Virus record (IMG/VR): IMGVR_UViG_3300044678_000832
Location: 1 to 20,724 of that record
Length of the DNA: 20,724 nucleotides
From: a virus
Direction: 5' to 3' (one strand)
Position numbers and translations under genes: made by a program. The notes under the pieces are model-generated. The model worked only from the letters and a program-made list of their open reading frames with translations. It was not told where the DNA came from and searched no databases. Shown here in pieces: positions 1 to 7,555 of the stretch. Each line of letters begins with the position of its first letter. The first letter of the stretch is position 1.

Positions 1-1024
1 CCTCTTTAAGATCACCAATAACAAATACGTTTGGCTTTAAAGTCAATGCGCCTTCGGTATACGCTCCGGCTTCGACCTTAATTGCGTAGCGTTTTGTAGG
101 AGCAGCATCAGTGATAGATGCCATTGCCGCTGCGATAGTTGCGAAAGGCTTAGTAAATGTACCGTCGCCAGTTACGTCGCTACCAGATTTGCTAACAATC
201 TTGGTTTGAGCAATTCCAACAGATGTCGGAACTTCAGCCCAAGTCAAATCACCGCGCAAGAATTGGCTAGTGGTGCCAGTTCCAAGGCTGTCTTGTTTAG
301 CAGCAAGCTCATCTGCCAATGCAGCTTCAGCGCGTTCTGGAGTGAAATAAAGATTTATTGCGCCTTCTGGAACAGCGTCAGTAGAGCCTGGGCTTGCAGA
401 TATTTCAATATAAACAGTGCCAGACCATCGGTAAACCTTGTTTGTGTCTTGCGCAACATATAGTTTTCCAGCCGATCCTTCAGCAGGAAAAGACTCCAAA
501 TCAGCATATTCTTCTACGTCGTCTACATAGCTTGGTAATTGGCTTGAAGGAACTTTTCCGTCAACCAAATCAGCCTTAGTTGAAAGATCAATCCCAGAAA
601 CTTGTTGGTCAACATATTTCTTTGTTGCAACGTTTTGATCTTCTGTTGGAAGCGCAGGATTTCCTTCTGCGTCAGTTAAAGATATAGATCCTGGAGCTAC
701 AAAAGCACTTCCAAGAGCATCACTTACGCTTAATCCACCAGTAGATAATGCTGCTGTAGAAAGAGGATTTCCTTCCTCATCTAACTGAGAGGCAACAACA
801 GCATTAGACTGAACCAGCGTTCTAAAGCCTTCGCTCTCAACAAACAACGGGCCTGTCATTGTATCGCCAGCTTTTGATACCTTATCAGATGCGGCGGCAG
901 CAGCTTCATCAGCGGCCTTTTGATCGACGTAACCTTTTCTTGCAAGGTCTTTTAAATCTACTGGATCATTGTCTGACTGAATTGGAATTGTCTTATCGAC
1001 AAACCTACCTTTGACTAAAGCCAT
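1..1024 (-). CDS. Tail fibre or tailspike protein, C-terminus beyond the window
   Basis: Reading from ATG at 1024, 341 codons stay open to the left edge, so the C-terminus is missing. AAAGGAG lies at good spacing before the ATG. Residues 30-58 carry a KGYVDQK element and GDTMTGPL, and residues 134-141 carry TKKYVDQQ; both element types are common in the shafts of phage tail fibres. Residues 151-165 (ADLVDGKVPSSQLPS) and 217-232 (AVPEGAINLYFTPERA) are also widespread fibre elements. From about residue 277 the sequence changes to SGSDVTGDGTFTKPFATI followed by AIKVEAGAY, which looks like the first rungs of a right-handed beta-helix as in tailspikes. The protein therefore seems to be an N-terminal fibre shaft joined to a beta-helix domain that may bind or cut surface polysaccharide. 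No catalytic residues can be judged because the domain is cut off. Fibre identity is strong; enzyme activity is inference. Confidence 0.85.
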   Translation of the reverse strand, partial: MALVKGRFVDKTIPIQSDNDPVDLKDLARKGYVDQKAADEAAAAASDKVSKAGDTMTGPLFVESEGFRTLVQSNAVVASQLDEEGNPLSTAALSTGGLSVSDALGSAFVAPGSISLTDAEGNPALPTEDQNVATKKYVDQQVSGIDLSTKADLVDGKVPSSQLPSYVDDVEEYADLESFPAEGSAGKLYVAQDTNKVYRWSGTVYIEISASPGSTDAVPEGAINLYFTPERAEAALADELAAKQDSLGTGTTSQFLRGDLTWAEVPTSVGIAQTKIVSKSGSDVTGDGTFTKPFATIAAAMASITDAAPTKRYAIKVEAGAYTEGALTLKPNVFVIGDLKE

Positions 1025-1042
1025 AGTCTCTCCTTTGTGAAA

Positions 1043-1939
1043 TTATCTGGTATATGTGACGCGAAGTTTATCACCAACGTCAAGTATACCATACAAAGGA
1101 GTAGCATCCCAACTTAGCACGTTCAAACTTACTGTGTAATCTTCACCGTAAACTTGTGCGCTTCCGCTGATAACATCAAGGGTTACAGCCGTTGCATCAG
1201 TAGGATTATGAGATAAATTGATAGATGATGAAGAGATGTTTAAAGCATCTAAAGTAAAGTATTCGACAGTGTAGATGTTGCTTGGTGGAACAACTACAGG
1301 CTTGTTTTTCCAAAGTTGTGTTGCTGCTTCATAGACAAGAGCATCACCTTCGGCGACACCATTAATGGCTACGTTGTGCAATTCTTGCAGCTCAAATCCA
1401 TTTTGGATCTTTACTTCAATTGTTCCTTCAGTAGGGTGAGCGCGAACAACGTAACCTATAAACACCATATGATTTGGTGCAGATGGCTTTGTAGTTGTTA
1501 GACCACCAGGTACAGCCGGAGATAACCAAAGAAGCTGACCTTCTGTAAACATCGAAGTGTCTACGTTATTTAGCTGGCCTTCGACGACAACATAGCCAAC
1601 GCCATTATGTAGAATGTCAGACTCTGTTAAGCCAAAAGTCTTAGAGCTTGTAGATTCACTGTTTGCCTGAGAATAGTTAATCGTAGGTCTATTGCCACTG
1701 GCTCCATTGATGTAAACGGCAGACTTCTTTGGAATGGTTGCGCCAGTGATGTTGCGAACAAGGCACTTTAAAGTGACAGTATTAGTGACAATGCTGCCGC
1801 CAACAAGAGGCTCTGCTATGCCATCGTCACGTTTTATTTTGAAGATCTGATCGCCTTCGTCGTACCACATGAATACCCGCGCCGCTGGCGGGGTTTCCGG
1901 CTCTGCTATCGACGACCATCTAATTTTGCTATCTGACAT
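1043..1939 (-). CDS. Fibre-type virion protein, 298 aa
   Basis: The ATG at 1939 follows GAGG and lies one base after the stop of the preceding small gene. Residues 14-40 (PETPPAARVFMWYDEGDQ, then a KIKRDDG element) form the short beta segment seen at the start of many phage fibre proteins. Residues 60-214 form a widespread phage virion module with the landmarks AVYINGASGNRPT, FGLTESDI, VVVEGQL, LWLSPAVPGGLTTTKP, TEGTIEVKIQNG and ELHNV. Residues 228-298 are a second small beta domain with TLDVISG, GEDYTV and VGDKLRVTYT. All of this points to a virion surface or tail appendage protein made of beta modules. It is followed directly by the large fibre gene at 1-1024 and may be its partner or adaptor. 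The part at residues 75-152 resembles residues 306-376 of the 679-residue fibre protein. Exact position in the virion is unknown. Confidence 0.8.
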   Translation of the reverse strand: MSDSKIRWSSIAEPETPPAARVFMWYDEGDQIFKIKRDDGIAEPLVGGSIVTNTVTLKCLVRNITGATIPKKSAVYINGASGNRPTINYSQANSESTSSKTFGLTESDILHNGVGYVVVEGQLNNVDTSMFTEGQLLWLSPAVPGGLTTTKPSAPNHMVFIGYVVRAHPTEGTIEVKIQNGFELQELHNVAINGVAEGDALVYEAATQLWKNKPVVVPPSNIYTVEYFTLDALNISSSSINLSHNPTDATAVTLDVISGSAQVYGEDYTVSLNVLSWDATPLYGILDVGDKLRVTYTR

Positions 1940-1940
1940 A

Positions 1941-2111
1941 TCAAGCCTCTAGTATTAAAGTGCCCTCAAGAAGCAATGTACCGTCTAAATTTAAAGGGCC
2001 AAACGTCACAGAGATCCTGTATTGTACCACACGAACAATGGTTCTCTGAGGTATCGTGGACCACCCACAATGCCAATCAGATCCCGCTAATACTGGTACT
2101 ACAAAGCTCAT
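1941..2111 (-). CDS. Small phage virion-associated protein, 56 aa
   Basis: This short gene fills what otherwise looks like a 171-base gap. Its ATG overlaps the stop of the 192-residue gene in a TAATG junction, and its TGA ends one base before the ATG of the 298-residue gene. The protein begins MSFVVPVLAGSDW and ends with FGPLNLDGTLLLEGTLILEA. That repeated 'xxLxGTLxLEG' pattern closely resembles the tail of small proteins found beside fibre genes in many phages, which I know as a pattern and not by a name. The exact fit between two start and stop signals is the strongest evidence. Function is unknown; a minor virion or fibre-associated part is likely from context. Confidence 0.75.
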   Translation of the reverse strand: MSFVVPVLAGSDWHCGWSTIPQRTIVRVVQYRISVTFGPLNLDGTLLLEGTLILEA

Positions 2112-2689
2112 TAACTTATCTCATCCACAATGATTATGCTGCCCCCGATACGGGCCTTGGCATAGATTTGAATCGTGTCCTTCACGTCGATTGCTCTTTC
2201 ACTTTGGTCATTAAGTATAATTCCTGTAAAGCCAGGAATAGTGTTGCTGTAATTAAGCCTAATCTCATCTCCAGAATAGTTCTGAATATTGATGGCGTTA
2301 CGATCAGATAATGGACCGCCAGGAGGTAAAGCCGTCCATTCTGTTGTGCTTAATAAAACCTCAGTTACCCGGCCAGCAATGCGAAGGCCAGACGGGGTGA
2401 AAGTTCCAGTTACAGCAATATTGCCGTCTAAAGGATTATCATCATCAGGAATAGCGGGCGGTGTGAAGTAAGATTCGCGCTCAGTCCATTTACACTTGTA
2501 TTCGCCCATGATGGCGTAGTTTGAAGTGATAATGTCGCCATTTCGGTACTGACGCATGATCTGCCAAATAGGCTGATCTTCTGTGCCGCGCATAGAACTA
2601 GACCTGCCAATATATCTAATATTAGCAGCAGGTTCGTCTATTTTGATGAGCTTTATCTCATCAATTCTTACCTGTTTGACCTCAGCCAT
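2111..2689 (-). CDS. Small virion protein, 192 aa
   Basis: ATG at 2689 overlaps the stop of the preceding gene as TAATG. Two parts are visible. Residues about 24-75 (IRYIGRSSSMRGTED, WQIMRQYRNGD, CKWTERESYF) match a small-protein pattern common next to phage fibre genes, in which a YIGxA...GT...WxI element is followed by a closing Trp-rich piece. Residues about 108-192 (TEVLLSTTEWTALPP, RNAINIQNYSGDEIRLNY, DVKDTIQIYAKA, ending VDEIS) form a beta-sandwich-like unit known from small structural proteins of podoviruses. No enzyme motif is visible. Its place between the ejection genes and the distal fibre genes suggests a tail or fibre attachment role, which is inference. Confidence 0.75.
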   Translation of the reverse strand: MAEVKQVRIDEIKLIKIDEPAANIRYIGRSSSMRGTEDQPIWQIMRQYRNGDIITSNYAIMGEYKCKWTERESYFTPPAIPDDDNPLDGNIAVTGTFTPSGLRIAGRVTEVLLSTTEWTALPPGGPLSDRNAINIQNYSGDEIRLNYSNTIPGFTGIILNDQSERAIDVKDTIQIYAKARIGGSIIIVDEIS

Positions 2690-2985
2690 TAATCCTCACC
2701 CTCAGATTCCATGCCCTTCATGACCTTTTCGTTGTACTTGCTTTTAAGGTCTTTCAAAGACTTGGGTGCGGTAGCTTTGTTTTCTTGTTTGAAAAGCTCT
2801 TCCACCATTTTGTTTTTGCTCATGGCATAGTCTTTGACCATGGCAAATAACTTTGGATCTGCTTCAATCTTCTTAGCTTCCATATAGCTTTCAAGCATCT
2901 CTTCCATTTGCTCTTGATCATAAATGCCTTCGTCGGTCTTAGGCATTTCTTCGCCTTCAGGCTTTGCACTCATGTCCATCTTCAT
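2689..2985 (-). CDS. Hypothetical acidic, methionine-rich helical protein, 98 aa
   Basis: I place the start at ATG 2985 (MKMDMSAKPEG), which has a strong AAGGAGG site and overlaps the stop of the 675-residue gene as TAATG. A reading frame from further upstream exists but would lie inside the neighbour and lacks a comparable site. The protein is highly charged, rich in Glu, Lys and Met, and should be mostly helical (QEQMEEMLESYMEAKKIEAD and the following helices). It has no signal peptide or membrane segment. I do not recognise a family. Its position directly after the large ejection protein suggests an assembly or chaperone-like role, or a minor internal protein, but this is only context. Confidence 0.7.
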   Translation of the reverse strand: MKMDMSAKPEGEEMPKTDEGIYDQEQMEEMLESYMEAKKIEADPKLFAMVKDYAMSKNKMVEELFKQENKATAPKSLKDLKSKYNEKVMKGMESEGED

Positions 2986-5012
2986 TATCGTCCTCCTTGT
3001 TGTTGCCACAATAGATCCCATAGACCTGGAACCGCTTCAGTTTCTTGCAAAAGCTGAGTAATACCTTGACCAGACGCCAGTGATTGCAAATTAACTGGAA
3101 GCTGTCTTTGAAGCTGCTCACGGCCAGCCAATGTTTGTCTTATGCCAGGAAGACCAGCTACAGCTTCTCCGGCTCTTGAAACAGCGGTTTCTCCGGCAAG
3201 ACCTCTTTTGATTGCGTATGGGCTTGTTAAAAATCCACCAGTTAAACCACCAGCAGCACCGCCAACTAAAGCACCTATCTGGCCACCAGTAGCCGCTCCG
3301 GCCAAAGTACCAAGGCCGCCTAAAGCACCTGCTCCTCTAAAGAATTGTCCAGATCCTCCACCAACAACAGGCTGAACAGGTGGACGACCAAAGTATTTCC
3401 AAGTCACAGCAACATCAGACAAGCCAGTAAGGTTTGTTTTGTATTTGCTATCAAAGTCTTTGATCTGATTTTTAAACGTAGGAGATCTTAAAGTTTCTGG
3501 ATTCTTTAAAGAATTAACAGCAACATCTTTGTTTTTAAAGAATTTATAAATACCTTCTTGAATGTCGCTATGCTCTGCGTAGGCTTTTCTTAAAGCCTCC
3601 CCATCTATTTTGTCATATATTTCATCTCTTAAAATTCTCTCAGCATCTTTAATTGCGCCTTCAAGCTGAGTTCCTGGCTGTAAAGGTGTGCGATTAAAGT
3701 CAACCAAATCAGCCAATTCAGTTTTAAGGTTGAACGCGGTTCTTGGGCTAACTTCGTCTACGTTGGCTGAGAAATATTTGTCACGAAGAGATTTAACTTT
3801 ATCAGCAGCTTCTCTTAAAGCCAAGCTGTCGCTCTCTCTTGCGGCTGTATCAAGCTGAGAAAACAAATTGTCAAAAGATGAAGCAGCATTTGAAAGGTTG
3901 ACCGTTACGCCGCGCTCACCAGCCTCATCTAAATATTGACCAATTTTTGTTCCTGTTTTTCTTAAAGCCTGTTGTACTTTATCTACTTCTTTTTGAGCAA
4001 CGCGTCCAAGAGCGTCTATGCCGCCAGTTTCAAGCCAATCACTAAGCTCCATATTGGTATATGTTTTATTTGGATTTAGCTTTACTCCTCCTTCTTTAAA
4101 CAAATCTTTAACAATACTTGGATCTGCTTTATCTGTAGCAGTTCGTAAAGTTTCAGATGGAACGCCGCTAACAGCACCAAGAGCTGCTTTTGGAAGCTTA
4201 GAAACAACACCTTCTTGGCTTTGTCCAATAATGTCTTTAGCCATTCGTTTTTGTGCGCCAGTTATTTTTGCGCCTTCAGGTATAGCTTCTTGTTTTGCTG
4301 CTTCTAATACTCTTCTTACAACCGTAGGATCTTGCACGGCTTTTGTAAGCTGTTTGCTTGAAGCCCCTGTTCCAAGCACAGGAACTGGCAAAGCACCAAG
4401 AACTCCAGATAAAGCAATTTGACCAGCATCGGCTTTTTTGGCAGTTCCTAAACCCATGCCAATAGCTTGACGAACACCTTCAAGACCAGCACTAGCCGCA
4501 CCGCCTCCAAGTGTAGCTGCTGGAATAGCACCCACTCCTAAAGCAAACGGGCTTGCAGCAGCTCCAGCAATACCAGAGGCTGTTGTTGCCACAGTAGAAG
4601 CAACCGCATCAGCAAGATCATAACCAACGTCTGTGAAGTCTTGTACAGCTTCACCAAAACTTGTTATTCCTGTTGGGTCTAGTTTTTTCCAATTCTTTTC
4701 GCCGCTTTTTCTGGCTACAATATCACCATCAATTTCAGAAACTTCAAGATTTTCATTTTTTTGCTGAAGGTAATCTATTTGATCTTTAATTGATCCACCG
4801 AAGTTTTTAACAGCAGCACGTTGTTGCCAAGGAATATCAGCAGCTTCGTTTAATACTTTTGGAACTTCAGTTGCATCTTTAGGTGTTGGTTGTTTTCCAG
4901 ATAAAAACGAATCTAATTCAGCGTCGGTCATATCTTCTGGTCTTTTAGTGGCAGATCCACCAGACAAATATGCATCCAATTCTGCGTCTGTCATTTCTTC
5001 TGGACGTTTCAT
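2985..5012 (-). CDS. Large internal virion (DNA ejection) protein, 675 aa
   Basis: ATG at 5012 forms a TAATG overlap with the upstream gene and follows a GAAGG site. The protein starts with two copies of a 17-residue element (residues 2-18 and 23-39). Residues about 129-190 are a long Ala/Gly-rich hydrophobic stretch (VASTVATTASGIAGAAASPF and following), and residues about 555-610 are a second one with glycine-zipper spacing (GALGGLGTLAGAATGGQIGA). The region between them is charged and helical. Internal virion proteins of podoviruses that are ejected ahead of the DNA and form a conduit through the cell envelope often look like this: large, helical, with membrane-active glycine-rich parts. 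I see no lytic transglycosylase motif. The final ten or so residues are Gln- and Gly-rich. Function is assigned from composition and from location after three smaller proteins of the same style. Confidence 0.75.
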   Translation of the reverse strand: MKRPEEMTDAELDAYLSGGSATKRPEDMTDAELDSFLSGKQPTPKDATEVPKVLNEAADIPWQQRAAVKNFGGSIKDQIDYLQQKNENLEVSEIDGDIVARKSGEKNWKKLDPTGITSFGEAVQDFTDVGYDLADAVASTVATTASGIAGAAASPFALGVGAIPAATLGGGAASAGLEGVRQAIGMGLGTAKKADAGQIALSGVLGALPVPVLGTGASSKQLTKAVQDPTVVRRVLEAAKQEAIPEGAKITGAQKRMAKDIIGQSQEGVVSKLPKAALGAVSGVPSETLRTATDKADPSIVKDLFKEGGVKLNPNKTYTNMELSDWLETGGIDALGRVAQKEVDKVQQALRKTGTKIGQYLDEAGERGVTVNLSNAASSFDNLFSQLDTAARESDSLALREAADKVKSLRDKYFSANVDEVSPRTAFNLKTELADLVDFNRTPLQPGTQLEGAIKDAERILRDEIYDKIDGEALRKAYAEHSDIQEGIYKFFKNKDVAVNSLKNPETLRSPTFKNQIKDFDSKYKTNLTGLSDVAVTWKYFGRPPVQPVVGGGSGQFFRGAGALGGLGTLAGAATGGQIGALVGGAAGGLTGGFLTSPYAIKRGLAGETAVSRAGEAVAGLPGIRQTLAGREQLQRQLPVNLQSLASGQGITQLLQETEAVPGLWDLLWQQQGGR
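4896..5009 (-). repeat. Tandem 17-residue repeat at the start of the 675-aa protein
   Basis: Residues 2-18 and 23-39 share the pattern K-R-P-E-(E/D)-M-T-D-A-E-L-D-(A/S)-(Y/F)-L-S-G, 14 of 17 identical, separated by Gly-Ser-Ala-Thr. The DNA copies (4959-5009 and 4896-4946) are similar but have diverged at many third positions. This looks like a short acidic helical docking motif. Confidence 0.85.
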
Positions 5013-6202
5013 TACTTACCTTCCATTTTCCTTTTAGCGGCTTCTATTTTTTGTTCTCTGGTCATTGTTGTTAAATCTGCGGCTTTTGCCGCGCTTTCTC
5101 CGTCACCAGAAATTTTTTGACCAGTAGCCCTTTCAAACGCGCTAACATCATTATCAAGACGCTTTGCAACATACTCATAATCTGAGTTTGACATAATTTC
5201 ATTCTTGTAAAGTTCAACACGTTTAGCGGCATCTCTTTTTAACATTTTAAGAAGGTTTATTCTTGATTTTGCGCCGCCGCCCATTTGTCGTTTAACATAG
5301 TCTTGAACACTAACACCTTGTCCTGTTGCCGCCTTGATAAGTTCTAAGTCAGCTCCGGCCAAAGCACCAAGCTGTCCTATGTCCCTGTTGTAATCAGTGT
5401 TAATTGTAGAAGACAAGCTGTTTATTTCGTCTGCGTCATAGCCAAAAAATGGATCACCTTTTTCTGTTATCTTCTTTTCAAGTGCCGCAACCTTGCCGCC
5501 AAAAACAGCAAGATTTCTTAAAGATTCTCCATATGTTTTTGTATATTCTTTTTCAGATTCTCTAGCGAACTTTTGTTGGCTTAAATCTTGTTTTACTTCT
5601 TTTTGTTGTCCCATTGCAGTAATTTGAAGACGTTTTAGATCTTCATTTGTTTTCATTTGCTCTTGCTGCATTTCAAGATTAGCAACATCTTTAGCCCTCA
5701 TCCTAGCCAATTCAGATGCCCCACCACGGGCTTTAAGAACGGCCTCTTGAAGAGCTTGAACTGTTTTTGCTTGATCTGTTGGTGGTCTATAAGCACGAAG
5801 AAGTCCAGACGGCTTTTGCGACCAGCTTTCAGCCAAAGCAATAAGTGGGCTAAGATCCATTTGCTGTGGACGACCTCTAGCAGCAGCAAGTTGTTCTTCC
5901 GCTGTTCTAATTGCTTCTGATTGAAGTCCTTGTTGCTGTTCATAAGCCTGCGACAACTGTTCTGCAAGCGTTAATGGCCTAGAAGGTGCGTTGGCTTCTT
6001 GGTTCTTAATATTTAAATCTTCTTGCGTAGGCATTTGCCTCATCGGCCTTGGCGCAGTCTGTGGAGCTGGTGATGCTGGCATTTGCTGCATAGCAGCCAA
6101 GTCAATAGCAGGAGGCTGTGTAGCGTCAGTTTGACCATAATAAGCCTCTTCAAGTTGCCTAATAAGATTTGGATCTAATGCTTGTGACATTGGCGCGGCC
6201 AT
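5012..6202 (-). CDS. Coiled-coil internal virion protein, 396 aa
   Basis: I choose ATG 6202 (MAAPMSQALD), preceded by GGAG at normal spacing. A TTG four codons upstream could extend the frame but has no better site. The first 70 residues are Pro-, Met- and Gln-rich and probably disordered (PASPAPQTAPRPMRQMPTQ). Residues about 75-210 are strongly helical, rich in Ala, Gln, Glu and Lys (EQLSQAYEQQQGLQSEAIRT and later NLEMQQEQMKTNEDLKRLQI) and fit a long coiled coil. A more compact C-terminal part follows. No catalytic motif or signal peptide is seen. The gene lies between two other putative ejection proteins, and composition and place suggest a packaged internal protein. A scaffolding role is less likely because a scaffold candidate already sits before the capsid gene. 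Confidence 0.7.
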   Translation of the reverse strand: MAAPMSQALDPNLIRQLEEAYYGQTDATQPPAIDLAAMQQMPASPAPQTAPRPMRQMPTQEDLNIKNQEANAPSRPLTLAEQLSQAYEQQQGLQSEAIRTAEEQLAAARGRPQQMDLSPLIALAESWSQKPSGLLRAYRPPTDQAKTVQALQEAVLKARGGASELARMRAKDVANLEMQQEQMKTNEDLKRLQITAMGQQKEVKQDLSQQKFARESEKEYTKTYGESLRNLAVFGGKVAALEKKITEKGDPFFGYDADEINSLSSTINTDYNRDIGQLGALAGADLELIKAATGQGVSVQDYVKRQMGGGAKSRINLLKMLKRDAAKRVELYKNEIMSNSDYEYVAKRLDNDVSAFERATGQKISGDGESAAKAADLTTMTREQKIEAAKRKMEGK

Positions 6203-6214
6203 ATTTATCTCCAA

Positions 6215-6688
6215 TTATCTTGATGCTAATCTCATTGGTTGCGCTTGTTGTGGCCCCATTTGCATAAACGGCAATTGCATTGGTTGAAGTGCCATTTGTC
6301 CTCCTGCTTGTGGAGAATATTGAGCCGGTCCAGCAACAGCAGGTTGCATCTGTTCCATAGGAGCAAGAGCTAATGGATACTCTTCCGCTGTTTTATATGG
6401 ACCTATTGGGCTTGTTCCTCCAGCCAAACTAATTTCAGCAACATCTTTAGCTTTATTTGCATCAAGAGCTTGCTGATTCTGAGACAACATTGCGCCAGTT
6501 AAACCACCTTGTAAAGCCGAACCAAAAGGATCTGCTTCTTGGATAGCTCCAGGAGCCATGCCAGTCCAAGGAGACCAACGGGCAGTAATAGCAGCCTGTT
6601 TTCTTTGACGCTCTTCACGCGGCCTATCAACAAGCTCACTTTTAAGAAGTCCTGCTCCAGCCATTAGGCCAATGGTTAACGGGTCCAT
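6215..6688 (-). CDS. Putative internal virion protein, Pro/Gln/Met-rich, 157 aa
   Basis: The start is taken as ATG 6688 (MDPLTIGLMAGAGLLKSE) because AAGGAG stands just before it. An earlier ATG in the same frame would run through the 50-residue gene. The N-terminus has a short hydrophobic Gly/Ala segment like the glycine-rich parts of the neighbouring proteins. The middle contains ARWSPWTGM and GSALQGGLTGAMLSQNQQA. The last 60 residues are low-complexity and rich in Gln, Met and Pro, ending QPMRLASR. I do not recognise a named family. The style and position between the 236- and 396-residue proteins suggest part of the same ejection set. Confidence 0.65.
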   Translation of the reverse strand: MDPLTIGLMAGAGLLKSELVDRPREERQRKQAAITARWSPWTGMAPGAIQEADPFGSALQGGLTGAMLSQNQQALDANKAKDVAEISLAGGTSPIGPYKTAEEYPLALAPMEQMQPAVAGPAQYSPQAGGQMALQPMQLPFMQMGPQQAQPMRLASR

Positions 6689-6689
6689 T

Positions 6690-6842
6690 TTATTCTCCTT
6701 CTTTCTTGCCCATGTCCATCCATGGACTTTTTTTCTTTTCTGGAAGATCTTTTTCGTTCTTAGTTTCTTTAGACCACTCAGCAGCAATCTTAGGATGCTG
6801 AGAGTACATAAACCTCATTTGAGCTTTGCTTTTAAATGGCAT
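6690..6842 (-). CDS. Small conserved phage protein, 50 aa
   Basis: A 50-codon gene runs from ATG 6842 to TAA at 6690-6692. It begins two bases after the stop of the 236-residue gene and ends one base before the start of the 157-residue gene. The protein starts MPFKSKAQMRFMYSQHPKIA and continues with AEWSKET and KDLPEK. This 'MPFKSKAQxRxxxxxHPxxAxxWxxET..LPEK' pattern is one I know from many tailed-phage genomes as a tiny basic protein of unknown role. Here an extra charged tail, KKKSPWMDMGKKEGE, is added. The upstream site is weak (GGTGG), so translation probably depends on the preceding gene. Function is unknown. Confidence 0.85.
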   Translation of the reverse strand: MPFKSKAQMRFMYSQHPKIAAEWSKETKNEKDLPEKKKSPWMDMGKKEGE

Positions 6843-6844
6843 AA

Positions 6845-7555
6845 TTAACCACCAAATAAGTTTGCAAATAATCCACCACCACCGCCGCCCTCATATCCTT
6901 GAGCAGTTTTTTCAGCAGCGTAACCTTTCATGCCTTCGCCGTATTGGAACAGTTTTCTTCTTTCTCTGTTAGCCAAATCAGCAAGACGTGTTTGAAGATT
7001 TGTAACATCAGTACCAGTTTGTTGGCCAATGTTAAACTGTCCAATCCTAGAAGCAAGATCTGCTCCTTGCATACCAATTTGACCGCGCTCTACAGCTCCA
7101 CCTTGACGCTGTTGCTGCATAAGATTAGCAACATTTTCAGCTCCAGCAGTAGCCATTCTTTCAGCAGCTCCGCCTCTTAATCCACCACGCATAGCAAGAT
7201 TAGATCTAGCACCAGCTAAAGCTCCGGCTTGCTGTCTAGCTGCTTGATCCATAAGTCTTGATTGTTCGGCTTCTTGTCTTTGGAAAGCCATTTTTAGCCA
7301 AGGAGATTGAGCCATTTGACGCTGAATTTCTTCACCACTTAAAGTTCTTGCTTGTAGTTGGCCTTTGTCAGCAAGAGTTCCAATACCTTCATATGCAGCA
7401 AGTTTTGGTCTTGCCGCTTCTTCTGCTAAAGACGCTTCATAATCTGCGGTCAGACCTGTTTTCATCATTCTAGGCATATTTGGAAATTCTTTCTCTAGCC
7501 TAGCCTGATATTGCTCAAGCGATTCACCAGCAAGTGGATATGCCCTGTTAGCCAT
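6845..7555 (-). CDS. Putative internal virion / ejection protein, 236 aa
   Basis: ATG 7555 overlaps the stop of the adaptor gene (TAATG) and has a strong GGGGGAG site. The protein opens with YPLAGESLEQYQARLEKEFP. The centre is helical and rich in Ala, Gln, Arg and Gly (ARQQAGALAGARSNLAMRGG, then LMQQQRQGGAVERGQ). It ends in a glycine run followed by LFANLFGG. That helical middle with a Gly-rich hydrophobic tail is typical of small podovirus internal proteins that are packaged with, and released before, the genome. No enzyme motif or signal peptide is visible. Its place right after the adaptor agrees with the usual tail-then-core order. Assignment rests on composition and context. Confidence 0.7.
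   Translation of the reverse strand: MANRAYPLAGESLEQYQARLEKEFPNMPRMMKTGLTADYEASLAEEAARPKLAAYEGIGTLADKGQLQARTLSGEEIQRQMAQSPWLKMAFQRQEAEQSRLMDQAARQQAGALAGARSNLAMRGGLRGGAAERMATAGAENVANLMQQQRQGGAVERGQIGMQGADLASRIGQFNIGQQTGTDVTNLQTRLADLANRERRKLFQYGEGMKGYAAEKTAQGYEGGGGGGLFANLFGG

Noticed and set aside
3142-3375. Plus-strand Pro/Ala-rich ORF opposite the 675-aa gene
   Set aside because: It is the antisense image of the Gly/Ala-rich hydrophobic segment, which gives Pro/Ala codons on the other strand.
6215-6787. Longer 190-codon version of the 157-aa gene starting at 6787
   Set aside because: The extra 33 codons lie out of frame inside the recognisable 50-residue gene and read as basic low-complexity sequence, while ATG 6688 has a strong AAGGAG site.
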